Source: Phytophthora hibernalis (taxonomy: Eukaryota; Oomycota; Peronosporomycetes; Peronosporales; Peronosporaceae). Taken from it: 64,000 bases of DNA. The notes beneath the pieces were generated by a model, which was given only the letters and a program-made list of their open reading frames with translations, searched no databases and was not told where the DNA came from. Both the position numbers and the translations under genes were made by a program. The stretch covers positions 62,001 through 126,000 of the forward strand of contig JAAKBF010000067.1 of the NCBI GenBank assembly GCA_012656075.1, given 5' to 3'. Within the stretch, counting starts at the first letter, position 1. Each line of letters starts with the position of its first letter. Below, piece by piece: positions 41,639-54,039 of the stretch.

Positions 41639-44600
41639 ATGAGTGCGCGCCGGTCGATGAGCGACGCCAGCGACGCCAGTGCGGACGACGACGAGTTCCT
41701 GAACGGGGCGCTGGATGAGTTGGTGGAGGAGGGCGGCGGCGGCTTCTTTGGCGGCGAATTGGACGCTCAGGACGGACAGGAAACCCTCGAGAGACCGCAA
41801 CGAGGCGCCAACACGCGATCCGGACGCGGAGGAGGCCGCTCCAACGCCGCGCGCATGTTGGAGGCCCTAGAGGCGCTCTCCGGTGAGGCGGAGGGGGATG
41901 CGCAGTCGCTGCGTGGTCTGCTGGAGCAGCTGCACGGCGCGGAGGGCGGCCTGTTCCCGCTGTCGCAGCTGCTGCAGAGCAGTCCCAGATTCCAGCGCAT
42001 GCTGGAGCAGGTCGGACCCGACCAGCCTGTCCACACACAACTCACGGGCCTCTCGGAGCTGTGCGAGACGCTGTCGCTGTCCACGGAGGAGGCGCTGGCC
42101 GTCTCAGGTTTTAGTGTGGACAGCTTCGTGCCAGCTGTCGTGACGCTCATCCGCGCGCCAAGCTCCATGGACGTGCTGCTGCTGGCAGCCAGGGCGCTGT
42201 CTACTATTATAGAGCTGTACCCGAGTACAGGTATCCAGAAAGCTACAGCCGAACAGGTGATCCCCTCGCTGTGTGACAAACTGCTGGAGATCGAGTATAT
42301 GGACGTGGCGGAGCTGGCCCTGCATATACTGGAGAAGATTGTGTGCAAGGCGGAGCAGGCGCTAGCGTCCACGGTGCCCAGTGTGGCGCAGCTCTGCGCG
42401 CAGTACCGCATGGAGGTGATTCAGGAGAACGGTATTGTGGCGCTGCTGCAGTTCGTGGACTTTTTCCCGCTGGAGATTCAACGCCGCGCGGCGCGCATCG
42501 TTTGCCAGCTGTGCACGGACTTCCCGCTGACGATGGAAGGAAAATTGCGCCAAGGACTGCCGTATATTACGAATCTACTGCGGTCGTTTGACAATGAAAT
42601 CCTGCAGAGCAGCTTTGCGTGTCTGCAAAAGCTGGGCGAGAGCACGGCGTTCTCGGAGAACGCGGCGTTTGCGTCGATGATTGCGACTGAAGAAATATGT
42701 GAGCTACTTGTTGGTAAGCTGATGTCGTACGCGAGCTTGGAAAGAGCAGGAAGCAGTTCGTCTCAATTGTCACCGACGGGATACACGAGCATGCTGCGCT
42801 TTTTGTCGTGTCTGCTTTCCTGCGTCGTAAGCGATATGGGTGCATCAACCGTGGTACCCAGCGCGTCGTACTTGCGCTTTGTTAAACTGCCGCCTATTGT
42901 GACGGCGCTGTTGGCGAAACAGGAAGTGATTTCGGAAAACCAATTGCTTCGTGACACGCTGAAGTTGGTTATCGTGGTGCTTCCCATTGCAGAAGAACTC
43001 TTCTCGACGGACGCGATTCCTCTTGAGATGCTTACTCTTGCGCACGAGATTTTGCCTTTGATTACTCGAGTCTACGATGCGACCTCGCGCGCCGATCTGC
43101 GGTACGACTGTTTAGGGGTCATCTTCCGAAGCTGCTCGCTGATTCATGCTAGCCAGCAGCCTTTTACCGCGCAAGGACGCACGGAGTTGTCACGGCTTTC
43201 TGCATTTCTTGCCCGTGTACTGCGACCCAAGCGCGATGGTACGACGGCGACGTCTGTTTCTGGGATAGTCCAGACCGAGAAGGATTTCATTCCAGTTCAG
43301 CTTGCTTTGCGAGTTATCGAGGTTCCTCTACTGCATCCTGGGTCGCGAGATGCGGCAAAAGACATTTTTGAACGCCACGGCGTTGCGAGCATCGTTCGCT
43401 TTTACGCATCTATCACCGAGCAGGATTATGAAAGTGAAAGTGACCTACTGGAAATTCAGACCACATCAGCCCGCCTTGTTCGGGAATATTTTGGTGATGA
43501 AAGCTCGTCTGTGAGCGTAATGGCTCAGTTAGAACAACTTGTGGAAGAGCTACAAATGACCCTGTCAGCCAACCGGTCATCTGAAAACGATCAGACTTCC
43601 CCACTACTCGATGTGCTGCTGAAATTGCGGGACTTCGTTGCTCAAGGCGAAGAGTTCCTGACCGCGCATGAAATTGCTCGCAGCGGCCTTGTGAAGGTAC
43701 TTGTTCAGGTTTTATCGGTTGACAACGGCCAGCAAGCCTTTTCACAAATGCTCGAGGCGCATGGCCCTGACAGTGGAGGGCTGGGATTTGTTACATCACT
43801 TTTGCGCTGTCTACAAGATGCCATTTCTTCTGAGAAAGATGCATTTACGGTTTCTTCGGCTTCGTCAGTTGACGTTGGACTTTCGTCTGGTAGCGTCGCC
43901 ACGGATTTGGACCAGTTAACGCAGCATATCAAAGTTCGTGTGTTGGTTGAGGAAATCAAGCCAACATCAGAGCCTGACAATGAAGACCAAAGCACGCAAC
44001 AATCTGAATCTCGCGAGGAGCAGGAAGCGGAGGATTCCGCTCTTCGATGGATGAAAAAGAGCTCGTCTAAGCGGAGTGGAAGCAGCTACAAATTGAACAA
44101 GCGATCTGTGCACGATACGGTTGTGCTTGTAGAGCCTCTTGCTAGAATTGAAACGATGGAGGATTTCATTGCCGACAAGCTGTTTGGAAGGGGCGGTAGT
44201 GCCGAGTCCATTGTCAATGAATTGACTGATACAGATACAGAGAATGAAGAGGGAGGAGAAGCTGACGAGAGCGGAGAATTCGCAAACGATGTTGTTGTCA
44301 AACCGCGAAGGGTGGTAGCTCTGTATGCGGAACAGGTTTTGCCGCCTGACATGAGCGTTCTCGAAGCAATCGTTAAGTTTGGTGGCGACGAAGCGATTGG
44401 GGGTGGGAAATAGATGCACAACACGTGCCTGCGACCGGGAGTCAGTCGGTGTGCCGATCTCGCGTCTGGACATCGTCACCTCATGATATTACGTTCCGGG
44501 TAGCATCTTCACCAGATTCTAGCTTGTCGGAAGATGTTGCCGATCCAGAGGCAGTTGCTGAGGAGTCCAAGATCGCAATGGCATTCTCTTCTTCTTCACT

Positions 44601-47224
44601 CCCCTCAGTACGTGCTGTGATGGGTCAGTTGTGGGATGATGTGTGGGACCTGTTGCTACTCCTGAAACTTGTGCGAAAGCAGTGCGTCGGAAAATCGTTT
44701 GGAGCGTCGCTCAACTTTGTAAACAGTTATCTCAGCTTGCAAGTTCGGCGTGCTCTGCAGCAACCTGTTCGAGTGGTGACGAACTCTCTTCCGGAGTGGT
44801 GTTTTCGTCTTGTGAACGAGTTTCCGTTCGTGCTTGAGTTTGAGACGCGATGTCATTTCATGTACGCGGCGACGTGTGGATGCTCAAGAGCTATTCAGTA
44901 TCTGTGTCGGTCAGTATGGAGAAAAGCTGTGATGGAAGAACCGACCCCGACACAGCAAATGCGGCTAAGCACTACGGCTGGTCGGCGCCGCTACCGTGAT
45001 GGCTCGAGTCGCACTCGGACGTCTGGCTTAGATAATATTTCGCAAATGGTAAAACTCCCTCGGCTTAAGGTACGAGTGGCACGGCCGCGCTTGCTACAGT
45101 CGGCAATGAAATTGCTGGCAATTTACGGCGGCAAAAAGGCGGTGATTGAAATTGAGTTCCTTGGGGAAGTCGGAACAGGTTTGGGACCGACCACCGAATT
45201 TTTCACTCTGGTGTGCCAGCAGATGCAGTCAAAACAGTTGCAGTTATGGAAAGATGATGATCGCGTTGTGGCAGCGCCAGCGTCATCTGCCAGCGAGGCC
45301 GTAGTAGACATGGAGCAAAAGCAAGCAGCTCTTGAAGATGGCGTTGAGACCATTACGACAGATCAAACTGTGAGCTCACTTGCGATTCGAGGTTATCACC
45401 GTGTTGCAGTATACCACTGCTCAAAGTGCAAGACGTTTCATGTCCCGACCTGTTCGGTACATAGTCAACTACTTACACACGAGAAGAAGCTGGGAGGCGA
45501 AGAAAATACTACCAACGATGATTCCAAGCAACCCAAGTCAAAGAGCAGTTCATCTTCAAGATCGTCCACGTCAACTCGGCGGCGGGCGTCGAAAATTCCA
45601 TTCCGCAGTGCGCGCAGTGCTTAGATGATCATGACTGGCATTTTGATGCGACTTCATGCGAGTGTAAGCCCGAAGAAAGCGACGGTAAATTGAAGACTCC
45701 TGCTGGATGCACGCTGAAGTGGTGGATTGTGAGTGCCGAAGAGATTCAGTATCTTGCCAAGGTATTCCCTCGGCATACGAAGAAGGTGAACCATCCTGTG
45801 TTGCAGTGCGCGCACTGCGACACGGTTAACTTTCCTGGCACGGATGCCGGCATTGTCGTTATGGATGGAGATCGCATGGTGTCTCGATCCGGCCGACGCA
45901 TGTTTGAGAGGGACTATCGTGCCGTGACTAAGCACGTATCACCTCTGTGTGAAGGAACACCGTTGAATGTGATGATATCCGCAATCACACGAAGTGATGT
46001 AGATATGCTGGTGGAGAACCTCGAGCAAAGCCCGGAGGTACTGGAGTCCGAGATTGAGTCACTGAACTACCTGAGTGAAGCAGCTCTTGCGGGCGGCAAC
46101 GTTGGTGGAGGCCCGCCTGTTGTGGCTTCGTTTGGTCTCTACCCGAAGCCATACCTCAGCGAGCACGACGCTGCTGATTCAGCTGAGGAGTCGAAAGGAA
46201 CCGACAGCACAGAGTCATGTGATGGCTCCAGTTTAGAAGCAGACGCGGCGTCTCTCGGTGACGAAGTGGATGTGCTGGCATGGTTCCGGTTCTTGGGCCG
46301 TTTTGTGGGTCAAGCGATGCTTGACGAGAGACTTTAAACTTGCCATTTGCTCGTCCGTTCCTGCGTGCGCTGCGAGGTGAGAAGATGGTGGGTAAGGAGG
46401 TGAGCGTGGAGGCGTCGCTCTCGTTCGTGGAGGAGCTGGATCCTGCAGTCGCCAACTCGTTGCGCTATCTGCGCGATTTGGCGGCCAAGTACGAAGCCAA
46501 GGAGCAGGAGTCCGGAGGAAGCGCCGAATCGGAGGATGTTGCGGCATGGACGACGGAAGTGGATTCTTTGTGTCTTTCGTTCACGATGGTCGGCGCCGAC
46601 GATATTCCGCTTGAAGCCGGTGGCGCTGACATCCCCGTCACGCTGGACACTCTGCACCGGTACGTGACGCTGAACTTGGATTTCCTGCTGGACCGAACCA
46701 TCAAGAGCCAAGTGCGCGCGTTCAGACAAGGGTTCGAGCAGATCTGCGGCGGCGGCGAGCGGCAGCTCTTCCGCTTCCTGCTGGCCTTCGACGTGCGCGA
46801 GCTCGAGGAGCTGCTGAGCGACCGCGGCGCCGGCAGCACCATGTGGGATCGCGACGGCGTCGACTTGCGGGACCACATGGTGTGCGACCACGGCTACACG
46901 GCGGACAGTCGTGCGATCGCCAGCCTCGTGTCGATCCTGTGCGAGCTGTCGGTGGACGAGCAGCGGCTCTTTGTGCGCTTCGTTACGGGCGCAAACCGCT
47001 TGCCTCTGGGTGGGCTGCGCAGCCTCGAGCCCAAGCTCACGGTCGTGCGCAAACTCACGGAGGCGGGCGACACCAACAGCACGGAGCAGAACGACGCAGT
47101 GCTGCCGTCAGCGTCCACGTGCACGAACTACCTCAAGCTGCCGGATTACTCCACGCGTGACATCATGAAGCAACGCCTGCTGTATTGCATCACCGAAGGT
47201 CAGTGCAGCTTCCACCTCTCGTAG
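41639..47224 (+). CDS. HECT-type E3 ubiquitin ligase, UPL3/TRIP12-like (about 1,860 aa), frame-broken in assembly
   Basis: The ATG at 41639 opens an acidic, glycine-rich N-terminus. Armadillo-type helical repeats follow to about 43200 (LTGLSELCETLSLS, QVIPSLCDKLLEIEYMDVAE, ENGIVALLQFVDFFPLE). The HECT N-lobe starts near 45050 (RLKVRVARPRLLQSAMKLLA, FLGEVGTGLGPTTEFFTLV), with a cysteine-rich insert near 45600-45690. The C-lobe ends LPSASTCTNYLKLPDYS, with the catalytic cysteine codon at 47120-47122, then LLYCITEGQCSFHLS. This order is that of UPL3/TRIP12 ligases, which transfer ubiquitin by a cysteine thioester. Three frame breaks, at a G5 run near 44397, an AAA run near 45591 and a TTT run near 46331, are each repaired by one base, so the gene is probably intact. 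No introns. Confidence 0.88.
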
Positions 47225-47732
47225 TAGCACCAGCCGGCGCCGGCGTCCAGCACCAACGTAGGTGACCCCCTGCCAGCTGGCGCGTAAATGAGCATCGCTT
47301 CTTCTACTTTACCGACAGTTCAGCACTCCTTTGTATTGACATGCCACCGAACGCCCTCCTTTCCAGCAAAGAAGAAGTCCAAGTTTTGTAGGCTGTCGGT
47401 CTTTTAATAAAGCTGACGAAAATGATGGGATAAATAGTAGTTGCATGTACGTTACAGTCAACTAGAGCTAGTCGTTCAGGAGTGTATTTCGCTTGAAGAG
47501 ACCCTATCACTTCGGGTCCCTCGACAATGCACTACCTAGAACGAGGAGGAAAAAGTGGCTCGTGTCTACGCTCGACTCGATAAATAAACAACCAACTCCA
47601 GCCTCAGCATCCGCGGACGCAGTAGCTGTGTGTTGCACTGACCGCCATCTCTTGGCTTGGCCAGTCGACACATCTGGTGTCTGGAGCATCCATTGGCCTC
47701 CGGTTGCGTCGTTTTCTTTCATCCGACGAAGC
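47225..47732. other. Spacer between convergent genes, no gene seen
   Basis: It holds the 3' ends of the HECT gene (+) and a small minus-strand gene. No feature is recognised. Confidence 0.5.
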
Positions 47733-48130
47733 CTAGAAACTCTCCTGGCTGCGACGCAGTTCGTCACGCGAGTACCAGACGCGGCGCTTGTAGTCAGCGT
47801 CGAAGCTCGAGCGAGAGGGGATCGTCACCACGTTCACGTCATCCTGGAAGCTGATGCGGCGGTCGTGGCTGCACGCGCGCACGCGTAGAATGCCGTCGTC
47901 CTCCTCGTCGTCGGTGTCATCGTCCGTATCGGCCAGCGAGTCGCACGTGGACGTGCGTCCTCGTGCCTTCTTGACAAGGTCAAAGGACACGGCCACCTTA
48001 CGTGGTGCACCCATTTTGGCAATTGCCATCCAGTCGTCGTCGTTGTCGTCGTCCTCCTGCTCGGGGCGCCGCTGCCGTCCGTGCGGAAGTACTCGCGCAC
48101 GTTCACGACGCTCTTGGTACGTTGACGCAT
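47733..48130 (-). CDS. Small acidic protein of unknown function (about 132 aa)
   Basis: The ATG at 48130 gives MRQRTKSVVNVREYF. A frame break at the GGGG run at 48063-48066 leads into the rest: a D/E-rich stretch, APRKVAVSFDL, TDDDTDDEEDDG, RRISFQDDVNVVTIP and the end YKRRVWYSRDELRRSQESF. One added base at the run joins both parts. KVAVSF and RRISF resemble PP1-docking RVxF-type motifs, which with the acidic, probably disordered composition would fit a phosphatase regulator. That is only a suggestion. No family is recognised. Confidence 0.55.
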
Positions 48131-50413
48131 GCTGATTGGGGGTTCTTTTTTCTGGTGTTTCGAAAAGACTCTGCTGTCGGGGGTGAGATACCGACTGACT
48201 GCTGAGGCTGCTGAGAACGGTGGAGTGGGGGCCTAGCAAGGAAGGAAGAGCACTGTGTCGCCACGAGGCCTTTCGGTAAATGAGTGTGAGGAGGCTGGAC
48301 CAGCAATGACAGGGCGCTGCGACGCGACGACGAGCGGACGACCAGACGAGGCAAGTTCCGACCCCTATCCCGCGTTCTATTTTTGCGCGCCTCGAGTCGC
48401 CTTGGGTATGGGCTGATGCCGTCTCGTTGTGGTTAGGAGCTTCGAGCCGCACGCTGCCCGCCGGCTGGAGCTGCAGGCGGTGGATTTCCGACGCCCGGTT
48501 GTCGCAGTGCGGGGCCGAAGGAAGAGAAGGATGGTCGTGGAAAATAGGATATCGCCCGTGTTCACTCCCGTGTGCCATCGCTCTGGAGCGTCGAGCGCAT
48601 TGTCGTGGCCTTTTGCGGCCGGAAGAGCCCGGTCCAGCGTTGCAGCCGTTTCGGGTTGACACGAAAGGATTCGCCACCCACTGGAGGGGCATCGCATGTG
48701 TCGCTGGTGTTGGCAACAACTTGGCCGCCACCTTCGCATACGGCTTTCGGCCACCTACGCTTTCCAACGCCGTGTTTCTGCATGGCAAAGTCCCTCCTTC
48801 CTCGTCTGCGAGGGCATCCGCGGCACGAATCGTGCAGCATGCAGCCCGTGGGACGTGCGTCAGCAAGAGCGGAAAGCGTTCCCTCCTTGGCGAAACCCCG
48901 CGGTTGTATGGATTTTCATGGCCAGCTCTAGGAAAGTAAAGAATACCGCAGCGAACACTATCCACATTGTATCTACATTATCTGCACGCGTTGATGCCGC
49001 ACGTCAGTCAGTGCCAATCGCTCCTAGGACATGTTGTAGCCCTACATGCGAAAGATATCGCGAGCAAAGTCTCCGTTGCCCTCGACCGTTTCCATTTTCG
49101 CGATGGTCCGACTGGCTGGACTGACTCCTCTTGTGCAGAGACGGGACGACTGGATAGCGGGGTAGGGAACCGGTCAGCGAGACTCGCTTCAACTAAAACT
49201 TGCCTTTTACCGAGTCATCCGCTTGCAACTTGTTCATGGAAAACTTCAATCCAAATCAGCGCCTCCGTTTGCGGTTCCGCTTGCTTTGCACCTTTGCAAT
49301 TAATGGACAGCGATCTGATTGCCCTCAGGATGGCGCTTGACCATGCAAAAATCAGCGCCAACTGCTGCCGCTGCGACCCGACGCCGACCAGGACCGCGTG
49401 CCGGTCGATTGGCGTCGTCGTTTGAGCTCGCTCGCCGCAACCGCTTGCTAGCTTCCATCCTCCCCGCGATCGCATGGTCGAGTCGTCGCGGCCGTGCCTG
49501 TTTGCTAAGCATACAGTAAGCAAACTGTAAGCTTACTCGGCTTACTCTGCCTCGAGAGGCGCCTTGTTAACCTAGCGTTATCACTTCGCTCAACCTCGCG
49601 ACAACCAGCATGCGGCGTGCTCTGGGCTGGGCTCGGACAAGACAAGCCGGAGCACATGCCGAGCCAATTCACATGTACGGAGGATCATGCAGGAGGATTT
49701 CAGCAGAAGGATCACCCGGCATGAGCAAGGCGCTGCTGACCAGCGAGATCCGGTCAAGAGGTCGCTGCTCTTGACGCGCTGCAAATCCCCCAATTCGCCT
49801 TGTCCCATTGCGTTGGAGAAGTCAGCGTGCATGTGAGTGCATGAGCACGAAGCGAAGCACCGACGTAAGTTGTAGAGCGATTTCGTTCGCAGCGAACGCA
49901 AGTTGCATACAGCAGATGGCTCTGCCCCCGAAGCTTCGCATCCGTTGACGCAAACCTGCTGGGTGGAGTAACGACCTCGAGCGCCGTCGAAGCGCGACAG
50001 CAGGACGTGAAACGCAGCAGCAGCCAACGACTTGAGCTGTTGCGCCCGTTCGAGGAGACCACCATGTAGAAGTGTTCGCTCCAATCGCGGCCGGCGATCT
50101 CGATTCCTCCGAATGACAGCACGCCAGGTCGACGACCGACCGGGATATACACGCGACCAGCATGACGGTCTGGCTCGCGTCGGCAATGACTTGCTTCGTG
50201 GGCGCCATTGGAACGGTCACCCCGTGCACAGGATGCGCCGCGACGACGCGTCTATTGTGTCCTACAGACAATTCTGTAGTCAAGCAACGCGAGCGTGTTG
50301 GTTGCAACCTTCGATCAGAAATGGGCCAGCTCGTCACGATTGCTCGCGTGCAAGTTGCAAAGGTGTGCATGTTACAAACTACTGCTGCGTTAAATACATA
50401 GGCTTCCGGGCAT
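48131..50413. other. Intergenic region with unsupported ORFs
   Basis: Long ORFs exist on both strands but have biased composition (R, S, T, C) and no domains. The best candidate is minus-strand 50152-50000, VGRRPGVLSFGGIEIAGRD and WSEHFYMVVSS, preceded near 50240 by MAPTKQVIADASQTVML in another frame. It might be an exon of an unrecognised gene or a relic. Confidence 0.35.
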
Positions 50414-51106
50414 TCAGAGCGCCGCCGCGCGCGACACCATCTCGATGAGCTCTGGCCGGTGCTGCAGCAGCTCGCGCGCCTCGTCAAGAGAGACCTACCA
50501 TTCAACCGGTTAGTGCCAAAATGCAGTCCAAAAGACACGACTACAAGGGACGTACCCACTTGCGTTGACGAGTGTTCTCGGCCCAGTCGCTGAAGACCTG
50601 CGTGACCGCCAGTTTAAATCCGTAGAACCTACACGGCTTGCCCTGTTGGCTGGCAAAGTCCAACGTGCCTAGTGATCCCACAATGTCCCCGTGACCTGCA
50701 AAATCAAAAGAGTCAGAATATCTTCGACTGCCAAAAATGCGCTCGAGCACCGGAAAAACCCACTAGACGAACGGACGCACCCCTGCTTCCTCGTCGGCTT
50801 CGCGTAGAGCACTCTCGACCACGCTCTCGTCGGTTTCCCAGCCTCCTTTGGGCAGGATCCACTGCGTTGGGTGTTTGGAGCTCGAGATGAGCAGAAACTT
50901 GTCGCGTCTCGAGACCACAATGCACGCCAGTAGCCGCGTATGGCCGTCGTAGCGCTGCTTGTCGCGCCCCACACGGGACTGCAGCAGGCGGCTGGCGAGC
51001 TGCGGGTGGCTGTCGTCCAGCAGCTCCTGCCCGTGGGGCTGCACTTGTTGGGTGACAGCACGGGCTGCGAGGGGCGGTTGATGTATAAGGTGGAGCTCTG
51101 GGTCAT
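50414..51106 (-). CDS. Nudix hydrolase, diphosphoinositol-polyphosphate phosphohydrolase-like
   Basis: The Nudix box GGWETDESVVESALREADEEAG (G-x5-E-x7-READEEAG) is complete and is preceded by ACIVVS and WILPKGG as in DIPP/Aps-type enzymes, which hydrolyse inositol pyrophosphates or diadenosine polyphosphates using Mg2+. Exon 1 runs from 51106 to about 50775-50781. Exon 2 (50695-50556) encodes GHGDIVGSLGTLDF and FKLAVTQVFSDWAEN. Exon 3 (50494-50414) encodes VSLDEARELLQHRPELIEMV and ends at TGA. The 61-nt second intron has GTACGT. The first donor is uncertain: frame is kept with a GTCCGT donor after 50775, not with GTGCGT. One frame break near 51043 (a missing C on the plus strand) fits a homopolymer error. 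Confidence 0.85.
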
Positions 51107-52267
51107 GGCGAGGCACGGAGGGATCAGGAATAGTTGGCTCGCGGATTAATAGATGGTGTGGCTGCAGACACGCAGGGCTGCTTGGGGACGCAATGCAGGA
51201 ATAGAGAGAATTCTGAACCACCTGGTGTAACGGACACCGTGTCGCTTGGTTCTGTCTCACGGAGTGGTTGGTGCAGAGTTGAATACCCTTGCATAACCGA
51301 TTGTCAGAATGGAAGCCTTCGGTACTAAGGCTACGGCCGTATATGGTTTCCTGTCATATTACTAGAACCATAACATGCTTTAAAACCAAAATGGTGCGAC
51401 TTATTTTGTTTTGCGTGTTTTTGTAGCGAGGATCGCACATGGCTACATCTGAAATTCGAGATGGAGTCATGTTTGCTTAACACCCGTTGACGCAGCGCGT
51501 TGCCGCTTGCTGCAGATGAGCTAGAGTTAGTGAAATGGAGTGAGTATCAGAACAATCAAACATAAACAGCAGCGGAACGTACGTTTCCGCGCTTGGAAAT
51601 GTTGCCGAGCCGCACGAAGTTGTTGCAAAATCAATCGGGTTAGCTCTCTCCACGAACGGCAAAAGCGCTTCCCCGCCGCATGCACGGTACTTCGTAATCT
51701 GATTCGCCACGTAGAGCTGTTGTCCCGCGATGCCTTGTTGTTCGGGTCGTCGGATTCTGGGTTCTGGTACACCATCACGGCGACGCCATGGACCTTGGTG
51801 CGCTGGCGTGGGTCGATCGTGCGCTTCCGAGTGTTGCGGAGCAGCTCGGCCCGCAGCTCGCTGATGTTTTCCGCAGCGTCGTCGTCGACTGGGTGTGCGC
51901 AGTGAGGAGACGGATCGGAATTTAATAACTTTTGGGCAGTAATAAGTATGATAGTGGGCTCAATATTAATTATTGCACCTTCTTCTTTAAAATCAATTGA
52001 AAAATTGGGCAATAATACCCAATACATTACCAGAAACGACATAATTAAAGGATACATAGTAAAATTAAGTCAAAAATTATGAGTCCTCACGAACTAACCG
52101 TTGCGGAGACTCTCATAACCCACTTCGGTCTCGCTTGTACCTAGTATTACCACCTCACTTCGCAATTTACTTGCTAAACCCCAACCCAAGCAGAACAAGC
52201 TCCTCCCCTCCCCACCCAAAGATGCCGACAAGCGCCGAATTCTGCGCCTTCTTTTGAAGAGGTCCCT
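51107..52267. other. Intergenic region with an unidentified ORF fragment
   Basis: A minus-strand ORF (51527-51960; ELRAELLRNTRKRTIDPRQ, VHGVAVMVYQNPESDDPNN) has protein-like composition but no recognised domain, and its frame changes near 51710. It may be a repeat fragment into or beside which the hAT element inserted. Confidence 0.3.
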
Positions 52268-53728
52268 GACTGCCGCTATACCTGCAAAATCTGCAACGGC
52301 GGACGCAAGCAGGCCCCAGCAACTGGCTAATCCAACCTCCTCTCTCATCTGGCGAGCAAGCACCCCGACTACCTGACCGAGATGGCTACATCCCTACGTG
52401 CTCAAAGTGGGTCCATCGTGTAGTTTGGGTTCGTTCCAGAGTCGGTGGATCACCTGTACCGCTGGATGCGCTGGGTCATTGAGCGTAATCATCCTCTGTG
52501 CGAGGTTGACGACACATTGACGCGGTCAATGTCCCGTCTGACGCCTACTACTTCCAAGGCTGTCAAGTTGAAAATGCAATTTGTTGCAGGAAAGTTGGGC
52601 AAGGTACTTGAAGTGGAGATGGGTGAGGCGTTCGGCATCGTTTTCGACGGATGGACGCTTGGTTTGAAGCACTATCTCGCCATATTTGTCGTCTATATGC
52701 ATGGAAGCTATCTCCGACGGCGATTGGTTTCGATTTCGCCGCTCGATGACGGCTCGCAGACGGCCGACGTCCAGATCGACCATTTCAAGCGGGTTTTGGA
52801 CCTCTACAACAAGACCATACCTATGGTTTTGTTTGTCGTCGGCGACAATTGTAGCTCCAATCGCTCGATTGCCACGAGGCTGGCTGTGCCGTTGATTGGT
52901 TGCGCGAGTCACCGACTCAATTTAGCAGTGCAGGCCCTTCTGGGCCACTATGAGACGGAGCTTGACCAGGTCAACACGCTGATGATCCAGCTACGACAGC
53001 CCAACAACAGCGCTGAGCTGGCCAAGTTCACGGATTTGCGCCCGATCAAGAGAAATGCCACACGCTGGTCGTCAACTCGTGAGATGGTCACACGGAACCT
53101 TCGTATCCGGAGTGATATCCGTAAGGTGGAGTCTGTCGAGGATCTTGTCCCTTCTGCGTCGGCTAACCGCAAATTGGCAGCTTTGGATACGGATCTACGC
53201 ATTCTCGATAGTGTTTGCAAAAAACTACAAGATGAAACGACTACCATGGCGGACACCAGGCTCCTATTCACTTCGTTGCTGAAGCGATACCCAGAAATGA
53301 ACAGCCACCTTGATCCGGCATCGAAAATCGTGCACTCACCCACTTTTGAGAACGCCGTAATCAAGGTGGCCAACTGTACTCCCCTTTCCCCAGCTGAGGC
53401 TAAAAGTGTAGCGAGGTTCGTCACTCTTCTACCTGTCGTCGGAGAGAAGCGCAAGAAGGACCGAGCTCCGGACTTCGCGACGACTATTCTTCTGGACGGC
53501 GCTGCCCCACGCAGAGCAGGAAGGTCTGCTACTGCTTACCATGCCTTGTTGATGAAAATCCCGCCGACAAGCAACGCCTGTGAGCGCTTGTTCTCGCAGA
53601 CCAAGCTGATTCTGACCCCTCAGCGAGGTCGTTTGGATGATGCTAACTTCGAGTTGCTTACCTTCCTTCGTGCTAACAGCGATATGTGGAATGCAGGTAC
53701 GCTCATGTCGAGTGAATCGAGTGAGTAA
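52268..53728 (+). pseudogene. hAT-family transposase with BED zinc finger, nearly intact
   Basis: The frame begins with a BED finger (CRYTCKICNGG ... LLSHLASKHPDYL, near 52270-52375) and runs into the main ORF from 52445. Catalytic-core landmarks are GIVFDGWTLGLKHYLAIF, VVGDNCSSNRSIATRL and IGCASHRLNLAVQ. The C-terminal dimerisation block is PPTSNACERLFSQTKLILTP and RGRLDDANFELL. Two in-frame stops, TAA at 52328 and TAG at 52421, lie between the finger and the core, so the DNA-binding domain is uncoupled. No upstream in-frame ATG is clear. I could not find convincing terminal inverted repeats or an 8-bp target duplication. Confidence 0.85.
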
Positions 53729-53859
53729 GAACGATGAGGTAACGAACACTCCTGGCAATATATTACTTTTATTGCTAAATATTTATTATTTTGCTGTGTC
53801 GTATTGCACTTACTATTATGCAGTAAAACATTTTATTTTATTTTCCGATCCCTGCTTCG

Positions 53860-53929
53860 AAGGGATCAAGCAATCCTCGGATCGTCTAACTATAAATTGT
53901 AAGACGATTCAAGGATTGCTTGATCCCTT
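53860..53929. repeat. 28-bp near-perfect palindrome upstream of an aldo-keto reductase
   Basis: Arms 53860-53887 and 53902-53929 match at 26 of 28 positions around a 14-nt loop. It ends 110 bp before the ATG at 54040. The arm contains TCAAGCAATCCTCGG, which is also found once, unpaired, upstream of copy 1 (28923-28937). Confidence 0.85.
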
Positions 53930-54039
53930 TCATGATCGCCTCCTTATTCGAGTCCAGCTCGGTACTCCGCTTAGCATCTCACTCACTTCGGAATATACCA
54001 ACGACTACTCACACCAAGCAAGCAACCAACAAAACCACC

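Noticed and set aside
48427..48939. 170-codon plus-strand ORF
   Set aside because: Cysteine, tryptophan and arginine-rich random composition, overlapping ORFs on both strands, no motif.
49590..50559. Long overlapping minus-strand ORFs of 130-245 codons
   Set aside because: Mutually overlapping frames with biased composition. Only a short stretch near 50000-50150 looks protein-like, and it is mentioned under the intergenic entry.
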